Of a stretch of DNA of 64,000 bases, positions 8,453-17,967 are shown piece by piece. The notes under the pieces were generated by a model that was not told the origin of the DNA, ran no database searches, and was given only the letters and a program-made list of their open reading frames with translations. The DNA is taken from positions 1 to 64,000 of the forward strand of contig JAFTCL010000011.1 of the NCBI GenBank assembly GCA_017454745.1, written 5' to 3'. This stretch comes from Kiritimatiellia bacterium. Lineage in GTDB: Bacteria > Verrucomicrobiota > Kiritimatiellia > RFP12 > UBA1067. Made by a program: the position numbers and the translations under genes. Every line of letters begins with the position of its first letter. The stretch's first letter is position 1.

Positions 8453-9988
8453 ATGGCCCGCCACACGATTGAAGTAATGCCCGCAGGCGAACAGATCGAG
8501 GCCGAAGATAATTCGGTGCTTTCCGACGTTTTGCGCGAACACGGCATTCCGCTGCGGTTGGATTGCGGCGGCCACGGGCTTTGCGGCAAATGCCTGGTGT
8601 GGTGCAACGACGGAACCCGCCGGTCCCGACAGCTGCGGGCCTGCCAATTAGCGGTGACGGGCGACCTGACCGTGTGGCTGCCTACCCAAACCGGAAACGC
8701 CCCGATTTTCACCGAGCTTTACGAGGCGCCGCCCGAAACCGGAGCGCGGCTAGGATGCGCGGTGGATCTGGGCACAACTAACGTGGCATTGGAAATCTAC
8801 GATTTATCAAGCCGCCGCCGAATCGGGTCGGCGCAGTTTGAAAACCCGCAACGGGCGATTGGCGATGATGTGCTTTCGCGCATTGCCGCCATTGGCAAAA
8901 ACCCGCAACAACTGGAACCGCTCGCGTTTTGCGTCCGGGAAAAGATTCGTGCCGCGCTGGACAAGCTGTCCGCCGCCGGTTTCTCCACCGGACAGGTCGT
9001 CCGGTACACTGTGGCGGGCAACCCCGCCATGCAGCAGATATTCCTCGGCATCTCCCCCGCCCCGCTCGGAACCGCCCCGTTCACCCTGGCGTTCCACTCT
9101 GCCCGCGAAACCGCCATCGGCGACCTGGGGTTGCCCGGGCAACCGGACGGAATGGTGACCGCGCTGCCGCAAATCAGCGGATTCGTCGGCGGCGACGCCG
9201 TGGCGGGACTGGACCGACTCCAAAAGCGTTCGAAAACCCTTCCGGCGGTACTGGTGGATTTGGGGACCAACGCCGAATTGGCGCTAATCACCCGGGATCG
9301 GACGGTAACCACCTCGGCGGCGGCCGGTCCGGCGATTGAGGGTGCCACCCTGCAATGCGGGGTTTCCTCCCGACCCGGAGCCATCTGCCACGTAACGGCG
9401 GGTGACGGGCGGCTGAACCTGAAAACCATCGGCGGCGGAACGCCGTGCGGCATCTGCGGAAGCGGGTATATCGATTTGGCGGCGGAGTTGCTCCGGGCCG
9501 GAATCGTAGGTGAAGACGGCGCGTTCGTTTTGGACTGCCGCCATCCGCTGGCCGGGCAGTTGCGCACCGACGCCGAAGGCAATGTGGAGTTCTTGTTGAC
9601 CGCAGCCCTGCCGCAATGCCCGCCGGTAACGCTCACCCAAGCCGACATCCGCAAACTGCAGCTAGCAAAAGCCGCCATTGCCGCCGGAATCGAAATTCTG
9701 CTGGAGCAGTGCGGCTATCAACCGGAAGACATCCAGACTTGGGGACTGGCGGGCGGCATCGGCGAAGCAGTAGACATCCGGAACGCGATGCGGGTGGGAT
9801 TGTTACCCAATGTTCCGCCCGACCGGATCGTTCCCCTCGGCAACAGCTCGCTCGCCGGTGCGGCGGCGCTGCTGAAAGGTGAAACTACGATTGACGACCT
9901 CAACGCCATCCAATCCCGCGCCGAACCGCTCAATCTGGCGGAATGCGCTGAATTCTCGGAGACCTTTATCCGCAAACTGCAATTTTAA
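8453..9988 (+). CDS. 2Fe-2S/ASKHA corrinoid-protein reductive activator-like (RamA/RACE family, DUF4445)
   Basis: Family members use ATP and a reduced iron-sulfur centre to restore the Co(I) state of corrinoid proteins in methyl-transfer systems. Residues 1-90 form a ferredoxin-like domain with Cys38, Cys44, Cys47 and Cys64 in the spacing C-X5-C-X2-C-X16-C, typical of [2Fe-2S]. A C-terminal ASKHA ATPase region starts near residue 97 (GCAVDLGTTNVALEIYD) and includes VDLGTNAELAL and AGGIGEAVDIRNA. At 511 residues it is somewhat shorter than many RACE proteins. The ATG follows directly on the upstream stop codon. No corrinoid protein, methyltransferase or cobalamin gene is present within the window, so the partner is unknown. 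Confidence 0.82.
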   Translation: MARHTIEVMPAGEQIEAEDNSVLSDVLREHGIPLRLDCGGHGLCGKCLVWCNDGTRRSRQLRACQLAVTGDLTVWLPTQTGNAPIFTELYEAPPETGARLGCAVDLGTTNVALEIYDLSSRRRIGSAQFENPQRAIGDDVLSRIAAIGKNPQQLEPLAFCVREKIRAALDKLSAAGFSTGQVVRYTVAGNPAMQQIFLGISPAPLGTAPFTLAFHSARETAIGDLGLPGQPDGMVTALPQISGFVGGDAVAGLDRLQKRSKTLPAVLVDLGTNAELALITRDRTVTTSAAAGPAIEGATLQCGVSSRPGAICHVTAGDGRLNLKTIGGGTPCGICGSGYIDLAAELLRAGIVGEDGAFVLDCRHPLAGQLRTDAEGNVEFLLTAALPQCPPVTLTQADIRKLQLAKAAIAAGIEILLEQCGYQPEDIQTWGLAGGIGEAVDIRNAMRVGLLPNVPPDRIVPLGNSSLAGAAALLKGETTIDDLNAIQSRAEPLNLAECAEFSETFIRKLQF

Positions 9989-10014
9989 CCAACACCGGCA
10001 ACAAGGAGCACGAT

Positions 10015-12480
10015 ATGAAACGTCTGCAAATCTTTACGGGAATCATCGGAATGTGCGCATTAAGTTGCGCCGCCGCAACCGTCAACCGGGTATTCCATCC
10101 CGAGCGCTACAGCCGCGGGGACACCAACATCCGCGTACTCCAGGATATCGACCAAGCCGCTTGGATATGGCATCCCGACGTAACCAAACCGGCCAGCGAC
10201 AACTTCACCCCGTTCCTGCGTTTCCGCAAAGAATTCTCCGCGATTGAAGGGGAGAAGCTTCGGTTCGACGTCAGCGCCGACGAGCGCTACGTGCTGTTGC
10301 TGGACGGCAAAGCGGTTTCCCGCGGACCGCACCGGGGTTTGCCTAAGCACTGGTTCTACCAGAGTTACGAAGTCACCGGGTTGGAACCTGGCAACCACGT
10401 TTTTGAGGCGGTGGTGTGGCAGCTCGGCCCGCACGGACCGCTCGCGCAGCTTTCCGACCCCACCCAGCACGGCGGGTTCATCTTCAAAGCCTCCGGCAAA
10501 TACGATGCGGAACTCTCCACCGGCAAAGCGAAATGGACGGTCGCCATCCTGAAGAACACCCGCATGGCGGGCAAGGGCCACAGCCGAACCTTCGGCGCCG
10601 GAGACCAGTGCGACATCACTGGGACTTCTTTCATTACCGAACTCCCCGATGCCGCCGAATATAAGCCGGCGGGGAATGTGCGCAGTCCGGTCCGCCGCAC
10701 CGGATACGGACTTTTAACCAAGGGATGGGCGCTCTTCCCGACTCCCCTGCCCGATCAGATGTACAGCCTGAAAACGCCGGGAACCTTCCGGGCCGGGCGG
10801 CCCAGTTTCGGAGAAGGCTCAAAATATCTGGCGGACGACGCCAAATTCGCCGCGCTGCCCGACTTCAACGCGCTATTGAAAATCGGCAAGCCGGTGACGG
10901 TTACCGCCAACACCTCGCTGAAGATGGTTTGGGATTTGGAAGACTACTACTGTGCCTACCCGGAACTGACCGTCTCCGGCGGCAAGGGTTCTGAAATCCG
11001 CTGGGGCTGGACGGAATCGCTCCGTGGCGACAAGGACCAGAAGGGCAACCGCAACACGTTTGAAAACAAGGCGTTCAACTGCGGCATGGTCGATTACTTC
11101 AGACCCGACGGCCGCGACGGGGCGTTCTTCACCGCGCCGTGGTGGCGCTGCGGGCGTTGGTGCCAATTCGAGGTTAAGACCAGCGACGAGCCGCTCACCA
11201 TCAGCACGCTTAAAATCGGCGAATCGCGCTACCCAACCCCGCCGACCGCCTCGTTCGAGTGCGACGACCCGACTTTGGCGGCGGTGCAAAAAATCTGCGT
11301 GCGCGGGATGCAAATGTGCATGCACGAAATGTTCTTTGACTGCCCATACTACGAACAGCAAATGTATCCCGGTGACAGCAGGGTGCAGTATCTGACCGTC
11401 GGGGCGCTGAACAACGACGACCGGCTAATCCGTCAGGCGATCTCGCTGTACGATTACGACCGCCGCGACAACGGTATGATTTCGATGAACTTCCCCACCC
11501 GCGGCACTCAAGAATCCGCCACTTACACCATGTGCTGGCTTCTGATGTTCCGCGACTACATGATGTGGCACAACAACCGGGATTGGCTGCGCGAGCGGTT
11601 GCCGGGAATGCGGAACACCTTGTCAGGACTGGAACTTTATGAAAACGGACAGGGATTGCTACAGGATCTGCCGGGATGGAGTTTCATGGACTGGGTGCCG
11701 GATTGGCCGCTAGGCATGGCGCCCAACGGTGATGTCGGACAAGGGGTGAGCGCCCTCAACAACCTCATGTACGTGTACGCTCTCCAAAGCGGCGCGGCGA
11801 CCGAGGCGGCGTTCGGCAACGACCACCTCGCCGCGCATTGGCGTTCGAAGGCCGACCGGGTCGGTCGGGCGGTGGTTGCCGCCTTTTGGGACAACGGACG
11901 CGGCATGATCGCTGACACGACCAAGAAAGACCGCTTCAGCGAGCACGGCCAGTGCCTGGCTTTGCTTTGCGAGATTCTCGACCCGGCCCAGCGCGACGCG
12001 GCGTTCAAAAATCTGGTGGAGGCCAAAGATTTGGCGCGCACCACGGTTTATTTCTCGCACTACCTCTTCGACACCTATATCAAATTCGGCCGCAGCGATC
12101 TTTTCTTGAACCGACTCGACCTGTGGCGCGATTATGTGAAAATGGGGTTGAAGACCCCGCTGGAATCGCCCGGAGACAACGCCCGCAGCGATTGCCACGC
12201 CTGGGGGTCGCATCCGCTCTTCCACCTCCACTCCGGCGTTTTGGGCATCCGTCCGGCGGAACCGTTCTTCCGTTCGGTCACCTTCGCCCCACAACCGGCC
12301 GGATTGAAACACATCAAAGCCGCCACGCCGCACCCGAACGGCGAGATCAAGAGCGATCTGTTTTTTGACGGCGACCGCGTTAAAGGCACGGTTGAATTCC
12401 CGGAGAATCTGACCGGTACCTTCGTATGGAAGGGCAAGCAGTTGAAACTGGTCCCCGGCAAACAGGAAATAAACCTTTAA
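10015..12480 (+). CDS. Secreted GH78-type alpha-L-rhamnosidase
   Basis: Predicted to hydrolyse terminal alpha-L-rhamnose from glycans. It has an N-terminal signal peptide (cleavage near SCAAA), an N-terminal jelly-roll region that contains FRFRKEF-type binding-module features, and an (alpha/alpha)6 barrel. The catalytic segment FDCPYYEQQMYPGDSR places Asp442, Glu447 and Asp454 at the D-X4-E-X6-D spacing known in GH78 enzymes. 821 residues is within the family range. It starts 26 bp after the ASKHA gene, with an AAGGAG ribosome binding site, and is followed after 6 bp by a GH106-like gene. Substrate specificity is inferred from family membership. Confidence 0.85.
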   Translation: MKRLQIFTGIIGMCALSCAAATVNRVFHPERYSRGDTNIRVLQDIDQAAWIWHPDVTKPASDNFTPFLRFRKEFSAIEGEKLRFDVSADERYVLLLDGKAVSRGPHRGLPKHWFYQSYEVTGLEPGNHVFEAVVWQLGPHGPLAQLSDPTQHGGFIFKASGKYDAELSTGKAKWTVAILKNTRMAGKGHSRTFGAGDQCDITGTSFITELPDAAEYKPAGNVRSPVRRTGYGLLTKGWALFPTPLPDQMYSLKTPGTFRAGRPSFGEGSKYLADDAKFAALPDFNALLKIGKPVTVTANTSLKMVWDLEDYYCAYPELTVSGGKGSEIRWGWTESLRGDKDQKGNRNTFENKAFNCGMVDYFRPDGRDGAFFTAPWWRCGRWCQFEVKTSDEPLTISTLKIGESRYPTPPTASFECDDPTLAAVQKICVRGMQMCMHEMFFDCPYYEQQMYPGDSRVQYLTVGALNNDDRLIRQAISLYDYDRRDNGMISMNFPTRGTQESATYTMCWLLMFRDYMMWHNNRDWLRERLPGMRNTLSGLELYENGQGLLQDLPGWSFMDWVPDWPLGMAPNGDVGQGVSALNNLMYVYALQSGAATEAAFGNDHLAAHWRSKADRVGRAVVAAFWDNGRGMIADTTKKDRFSEHGQCLALLCEILDPAQRDAAFKNLVEAKDLARTTVYFSHYLFDTYIKFGRSDLFLNRLDLWRDYVKMGLKTPLESPGDNARSDCHAWGSHPLFHLHSGVLGIRPAEPFFRSVTFAPQPAGLKHIKAATPHPNGEIKSDLFFDGDRVKGTVEFPENLTGTFVWKGKQLKLVPGKQEINL

Positions 12481-12486
12481 CCAACC

Positions 12487-13929
12487 ATGAACATCCCCCG
12501 AAAACCATTGTCGATCGCCTTGATGCTCTCCGGACTCTGCGCCGCCGCCGAACTTCCGGACGCGGCGTTATTTGAGCATCCGCCGGTTACCGCTGGGCCG
12601 ACCGTGCTGTTGGACATCGATTGCGCCGACGAGGCCGGTTTTAGTCGCGCGGAATCGCAACTTGAGCGTGCCAAAGAGTTGGGGTTCGGCATGGTCCTGT
12701 TCCGTCTGCCGGCGGAACGGCCGGAGTTCTGGGAGAAATGGGCGGCAATCAACCGCCACGCCGCCAGATTGAAACTCAAGGCTGGGTTCACCGATTTCCC
12801 GCAATCGGAATCCGATGGGGCGAAAGGCGGTCCCGCCGCCGAAAAACACATCAACCGGATCCTTTCCATGAGTCAGGACAAGCTACCGGAATCCTACGGG
12901 CTGTCACTGGTATGGTGCCAATTGGTCAATCGCGCCGATACCAATATTACGGTCTCGGCTTGGCGGGATAATTTCGCGACACCGATAAGCGAATGCATCC
13001 AGGCCGCTGGTCTTGACGCCGGGATCTGGGCCGACGAAAACCCGTTGCCGCCGGAGGAGAACGGTTTTCTTTTCAAACGGCCCGGCTTCGCGTTTTCCAC
13101 CAACCGGGTTGACCGCCAAACCAACCGGCGGGTGGCGGGCGGCGCGCGCTGCATGGGACGGAATGAAATCCAATGTCGCATCCAATGGCCGTCCGGCGGA
13201 ACGGAGTGGCGTTCCGCCGTCAATGCGGCGCTGGTTGACGGCGCGACCCGCGTGGCGTTTGAGTTTCCGGACGGATTGCCCAATGACAATGAAGCCGTCC
13301 AAATGTTGAAAAACTGCAACGAGTATCTCACCCGCTGCCAATGGCTGATCAATTACGGGCAACCCGTTTCCGACTTGCTGACGGTGGGCGGAGAACTACC
13401 GGAGTTTATGGAGCGGTTTCCTGCCGATTCCGCCACCCCGGCGATGCTGGAGGAAGCGTTCCTGCGCGACCGTCGACTCGTGTTCCCGTCCAGCCGCAGC
13501 TATCCGCGGCTGGCGGTGGCCGCCAATCTTTTGTCCGGCGGCAAGAGCCTTTCGCCGCTGCTGAAAGCCTACCAGAACAACGGACTGGAAATTGGCGTCA
13601 TCCCGACCGCCGACAACGACGGAACCAAGGGTCACGCTTTCCCGATTTGGGATTCGCCGATAAAAATCCCCGTGCAAGCGCCGTTAACCGTCACCAGCGA
13701 AAACCCGCTGCTTAAGTTGGAGTACGCACAGCGGATCAACGGCGATAACAAGCTGGTTTTCATCGCCAACACCACCCGCGAACAAGGGATAGTGACCATA
13801 ACCTTAATCGGGCCGCCCAGAGAGATTCAGCGTTGGAATCCGCAGGACGGAAAAATCCAGAAAACCGGCCCGACATCGACCGTTACCTTCGCCTGTCCTC
13901 CCGACGACACCTTTTTCCTGATTTACTGA
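12487..13929 (+). CDS. Secreted protein, possibly a reduced GH106-like rhamnosidase homologue
   Basis: 480 residues with a signal peptide (ALMLSGLCAAAE). The N-terminal third reads like a TIM-barrel start (TVLLDIDCADEAGF, then ERAKELGFGMVLFR). The segment NCNEYLTRCQWLINYGQPVSDLL and the C-terminal tail NKLVFIANTTREQGIV...RWNPQDG resemble parts of GH106-type glycosidases, but the protein is far shorter than normal GH106 enzymes and I cannot place catalytic residues. It follows the GH78 gene by 6 bp, which suggests a joint role in rhamnose-containing glycan breakdown. An unrelated glycoside-hydrolase-like barrel remains possible. Confidence 0.45.
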   Translation: MNIPRKPLSIALMLSGLCAAAELPDAALFEHPPVTAGPTVLLDIDCADEAGFSRAESQLERAKELGFGMVLFRLPAERPEFWEKWAAINRHAARLKLKAGFTDFPQSESDGAKGGPAAEKHINRILSMSQDKLPESYGLSLVWCQLVNRADTNITVSAWRDNFATPISECIQAAGLDAGIWADENPLPPEENGFLFKRPGFAFSTNRVDRQTNRRVAGGARCMGRNEIQCRIQWPSGGTEWRSAVNAALVDGATRVAFEFPDGLPNDNEAVQMLKNCNEYLTRCQWLINYGQPVSDLLTVGGELPEFMERFPADSATPAMLEEAFLRDRRLVFPSSRSYPRLAVAANLLSGGKSLSPLLKAYQNNGLEIGVIPTADNDGTKGHAFPIWDSPIKIPVQAPLTVTSENPLLKLEYAQRINGDNKLVFIANTTREQGIVTITLIGPPREIQRWNPQDGKIQKTGPTSTVTFACPPDDTFFLIY

Positions 13930-13967
13930 TGTCGCGCTTTTCATCCATTTCAAACGAGGGAAAAACC

Positions 13968-16900
13968 ATGAAACAAACCAAATTGCTTCTGACAATCTTG
14001 CTGTCCATGACCGCGGCCCATTTGTACGCCGCCGACATTAGTCTCGACTTGCGCCCGCAAAAAAATGGCGGGGTGTTGCTGGCGGCGCAACCGCAGACCG
14101 ACGGAACAATCCGGGAAACCAGGCTCGACGCTGGCGCGACAAAAACCGACACCCTTAAAGTCGGCGACACGATTTCGTTACAGCTGTTCGACAACATTTC
14201 GGTCAAGCTAACGCTTGCCGAGCAGACCGAATCGCCGCTGGGCGGCACCTCGTTCCTCGCGGAAGTCACCGGATACGACGGGATAAAGAACGCCGTGGTG
14301 CTGCAAACCGCAGAAGGGCTGCAAGTTGACATTCAGGATTTCCAGAACGGCAAAGTTTACACCGTATTTTCAACCGCCACCGCCACCAGCGTGAAAGAGA
14401 TCAGCCCGGAAACGGAAGCCGTGGCACATTGTGACACGTTGGTTCCCGAACTGCCGGCAGAACCTGCCGCACCGCAGGCGAAGACGCTCGCGGCAACCAT
14501 CGACCAATCGTCCACCGTGGTGGATATGCTAGTGGCTTACGATTCGGCGGCAACCGTTTACGCCATGCGTAACGGTGGTATCACCAACTTCGCCAACATG
14601 GCCGTGCAAAAAATGAACACCGCGCTCGGAAACTCCGGGTTGTCCGCCAATTTCCGCTTTCGGCTGGTTGGGGTAACAACCGTAAACGTATCCGCCGCCG
14701 ATGTCCATTCCGCGCTTTACGCGATTCGCGACAACCAGACCGGATGGGCGGCGATCAAAACCAAACGCGACGAAGTCGGCGCGGACATCGTCTCCACGCT
14801 TATCGACACCGGTTCGTCAAGCGGTAACACCGGAGTCGGTTGGTCGCTTGAAACCACGTCATTCGCGTCATTCTCGGAAAGCGCGTACAACGTGTGCGCC
14901 GTCCGTGCAGTAGCGCAAGGGCACACCATGACCCACGAAGTCGGCCACAACATGGGCGCGGGTCACGCTACGGCGGTGGCGGACGAAAACAACCGCGGGC
15001 CGCAACTCTACAGTTACTCGTCCGGATACTATTTTACGGGAACCGATAACAAAGCCTACCACACCATCATGGCTTACAACACCGACGGATATGGTAACAC
15101 ATACGCTTCCGCACCGCTTTTCTCGTCGCCGGATTACATGTGGGCCGGAGTGCCTGCGGGCGATGAAACCCACAACAACGCATTGACCATCAACAACACT
15201 TTCGCGGCGGCAACCAAATGGCGCTCGCAAAAAGTCGCGTTGTCGTACGACGTATTCTTCTCACCAGAGAGCGGGGCGACATTTGACGACTCGATGACCG
15301 TAACGCTGACTCCCGGCAAGAGCGATTTGCAGATCTACTACACACTCGACGGCACCACCCCGACCACCGCGTCAACGCTCTACACCGGGCCGATTGTCAT
15401 CAGCGATACCACCACCATCCGCGCCATTGCCGTCACTTTCGGTGTTCCGGGAATGATTTACGAAGCCACTTACTCGGTCCGCGACCTCGGTACCGGCGTT
15501 GACGCGCCGCAATTGGAATGGACCACCTCGTCCGACTATCCCTGGACCTTCCAAACCACCAACACCTACGACAGCGTGGACGCGGTGCAAAGCGGCGAAA
15601 TCCCGTCTGGCACCTACGGGAAAGAATCGTGGCTGAAAACCACTGTCACCGGCCCCACCACCATGAGTTTCCGCTATTGTAAAACCATGGCCTACAGCAC
15701 CTTCGCAGTACGTAGCGATAGTAAAACCCTGTTTTATGATAGCAGCTCCGGATTAAAGACCGATTGGGTGTTAGTAGAGGTGGACATTCCGTCCGGCACC
15801 CATGAAATCAAATTCACCTACACGAAGGGAGGGCAATACACCGGACTTTTCAACGGTATTTTGCTTGACACCGTGCGGTTCGACGCGTTGTCGCGTCCGC
15901 CAACAATCTCCCCAGAAACCACAACGGAAGAATCCACGGCGACAGTTTTCAACGGCAACATGACCGTTACGATAACGCCGCCGGTCGACCATGAAGGCAC
16001 CATTTTCTATACTGTTGACCGCAGTGATCCGGCAGGCGAAAGCGGCATCGCCTATACCGGGCCGTTCCAGATAACCGCATCAACGCTGGTCAAAGCGGTA
16101 TTTGTTGAAGGCGGTAAAGATCCAAGCGTTGCCGCCGAAGGACTGTTTTTGGAGCGCCATCCCATTCAACCCGGAGAATGGACCACGGATGTCAACGGGG
16201 CGAAAACCGCCGCTGCCATTAACGGCAAACTGACTTGCGTACTACAGGCAAATCTTGAAACCTGCGGCTGGACCAAAGCGTTCACCCCAATCGCCGAAAG
16301 CCCGGAGTTCCTCGCCTGGGCGCGCGCCAACGGAATATATCTCATTACCGCCGATGCTTCGCGTTACGTCGATGCCGATGCGGCAGACCAATATTTCTGG
16401 ACATTGTACAACAGTTACGGAAGTAACGAAGGCGTACCCTACCCGACTATGTATTTCGCGCTGCCGTCAGATCCCGATACAGCGGTGGACAAAGGTTTGG
16501 CCCGAAACGACGGTTATTCGACCATCGGCACGGAATTGTATCTGGACACGGCACAGTCGCTGATAGCCGGTTTCGCGTCCGTGTTGCAGGAAACCGCGTT
16601 ACCCGCAGCCCCGACCGCCACGCCAGAAACATCACTCGTTGACTCGTTCCCGATTTCGGTTACCCTCGCCAACCCGAACGCGAACGGAGACATATTCTAC
16701 ACCCTTGACGGTACCGCGCCGACAAGAAGCAACGGAACTCGGTACACAGGAGCCATAAGCATCCCGAATTCTGGAATGTCCCTCCAAGCTGCGGTTTGGA
16801 CGGACTCTGCGTTATCCAGCCCAATTCTAATCCGACAGTACAAAACCATAGCCGATGTTTTTGGGACCAAGGGAGTCGTCTGGACTACCGGCGGAGATTA

Positions 16901-17615
16901 CAAATGGGTTGAAGACACCGCATCCGGCGGAACGCTCAGGACACCATACGTGGAAAACACCCAATATTCATCTTGGCTGAAGGCAACGGTTTCCGGCAAA
17001 GGAAAACTGATTTTCGTTTTGAAGGGAGTTTCGTATTCTTCTGCCAACAAGATTGTCGTAAAAAAGAACTCGTCGCAAATCTACTCCTACGGGTATTCCT
17101 CGACAAACGGCACCAGCAAAACGGTTATGTTGACCAGCGAAGTTACCTCGGAAGGCACTACCGATTTCTTGTGGACATATACGATTGGAAGTCCCGCATC
17201 CAATTATTCAGTTTGCGGGGCGTGGCTGGCGGATGTAAAGTGGATCCCGGAGAGCAAAGCCACAGAACAGGGCGTTCCCTACGCTTGGCTGGACACAACA
17301 TTCACCTCGTCAACCGCCCGCGACGCCGCTGCCTACGAAGCCCTTGCGGCTGAGGATTACGATGGCGACGGTTTCGCCAACTGGGCCGAATATGTCTGCG
17401 GCACCAATCCCAAGGCGAAAAGCGAGCGGCCGCAGTGCAACATAGCGATGCGCGGCGATGAACCGGAGGTATCACACAACATCAACATCCCCGATGAAGC
17501 AATCGAGTTCGGTTGGAAACTGTATCTCAAAGGTTCCACCGACCTCAAGAACTGGCATACCGCCAACCCCGCAACGGACACCTTCTTCAAGGCAACGGTT
17601 GAATTGGTGAAATGA
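13968..17615 (+). CDS. Large secreted zinc metalloprotease with CHB_HEX and EF-hand-type modules
   Basis: A 1215-residue exported protease. It has a signal peptide (LLLTILLSMTAAHLYAAD). The metzincin motif HEVGHNMGAGH (His323, Glu324, His327, His333) with a downstream Met-turn IMAYN near residue 367 indicates a reprolysin/M12-like zinc protease. Three chitobiase-type C-terminal (CHB_HEX) domains lie near residues 427-491, 644-714 and 884-951, each with IYYTLDGTTPT-like cores. Jelly-roll-like segments near 515-630 and 970-1100 separate them. Residues 749-875 look thioredoxin-like (NLETCGWTKAF...EFLAWARANGIYLITADAS) but have only one cysteine. A calcium-loop-like repeat DYDGDGFANWAEYVCGTNP sits near 1130-1148. 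ATG 13968 has a GAGGGA site; upstream in-frame starts lie inside the previous gene. Confidence 0.85.
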   Translation: MKQTKLLLTILLSMTAAHLYAADISLDLRPQKNGGVLLAAQPQTDGTIRETRLDAGATKTDTLKVGDTISLQLFDNISVKLTLAEQTESPLGGTSFLAEVTGYDGIKNAVVLQTAEGLQVDIQDFQNGKVYTVFSTATATSVKEISPETEAVAHCDTLVPELPAEPAAPQAKTLAATIDQSSTVVDMLVAYDSAATVYAMRNGGITNFANMAVQKMNTALGNSGLSANFRFRLVGVTTVNVSAADVHSALYAIRDNQTGWAAIKTKRDEVGADIVSTLIDTGSSSGNTGVGWSLETTSFASFSESAYNVCAVRAVAQGHTMTHEVGHNMGAGHATAVADENNRGPQLYSYSSGYYFTGTDNKAYHTIMAYNTDGYGNTYASAPLFSSPDYMWAGVPAGDETHNNALTINNTFAAATKWRSQKVALSYDVFFSPESGATFDDSMTVTLTPGKSDLQIYYTLDGTTPTTASTLYTGPIVISDTTTIRAIAVTFGVPGMIYEATYSVRDLGTGVDAPQLEWTTSSDYPWTFQTTNTYDSVDAVQSGEIPSGTYGKESWLKTTVTGPTTMSFRYCKTMAYSTFAVRSDSKTLFYDSSSGLKTDWVLVEVDIPSGTHEIKFTYTKGGQYTGLFNGILLDTVRFDALSRPPTISPETTTEESTATVFNGNMTVTITPPVDHEGTIFYTVDRSDPAGESGIAYTGPFQITASTLVKAVFVEGGKDPSVAAEGLFLERHPIQPGEWTTDVNGAKTAAAINGKLTCVLQANLETCGWTKAFTPIAESPEFLAWARANGIYLITADASRYVDADAADQYFWTLYNSYGSNEGVPYPTMYFALPSDPDTAVDKGLARNDGYSTIGTELYLDTAQSLIAGFASVLQETALPAAPTATPETSLVDSFPISVTLANPNANGDIFYTLDGTAPTRSNGTRYTGAISIPNSGMSLQAAVWTDSALSSPILIRQYKTIADVFGTKGVVWTTGGDYKWVEDTASGGTLRTPYVENTQYSSWLKATVSGKGKLIFVLKGVSYSSANKIVVKKNSSQIYSYGYSSTNGTSKTVMLTSEVTSEGTTDFLWTYTIGSPASNYSVCGAWLADVKWIPESKATEQGVPYAWLDTTFTSSTARDAAAYEALAAEDYDGDGFANWAEYVCGTNPKAKSERPQCNIAMRGDEPEVSHNINIPDEAIEFGWKLYLKGSTDLKNWHTANPATDTFFKATVELVK

Positions 17616-17967
17616 AATAGGGATTAGTGGTTAGGGATTAGTGGCTAGCAGCTTGTCGATAGTCGTTTGTCGCTTGTCGCTCAAACCGCCTTTGAAGGAA
17701 ATGAAAAACTAAGAATTAAGAGTGAAAAATTAGGGCAAAATTCTTCATTCTTATCTCTTCTTCTTCATTTACAAACTCGTCACTCGTAACTCTTCACTTC
17801 CCTAACCCCTTGCCTATAACTTACCGTTCAGCCACAAGACTTTGGACTTCAGACATCAGACTTCAGGACTCCGCTTCTCAACCCTCAACAGCCTCCCCCG
17901 CCCCACGTTATCCTCATTTACATTCCCGTGCGAAGCACGGGCGGCGGGCTAACCCCTAATTTTCCAA
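17616..17967. repeat. Intergenic spacer made of short repeated words and a large imperfect inverted repeat
   Basis: No gene is seen. The spacer between two convergent genes starts with GGATTAGTGGTTAGGGATTA-like and TTGTCGCTTGTCGCTC words and contains an imperfect inverted repeat at 17699-17770 whose arms are purine-rich (AAATGAA...GTGAAAAATT) and pyrimidine-rich (AATTCTTCATTC...CTTCATTT). Outside this, ACTCGTCACTCGTAACTC and GACTTCAGACATCAGACTTC words follow. The outer parts also tend to pair (GGTTAGGGA with TCCCTAACC). Similar words recur at 21340-21480. Confidence 0.65.

Noticed and set aside
8797-9678. 293-codon open frame on the minus strand
   Set aside because: Antisense shadow of the ASKHA gene without recognisable domains.
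17616-17967. CRISPR array
   Set aside because: The repeated words are short, variable and unevenly spaced; there is no constant repeat with unique spacers and no cas gene.
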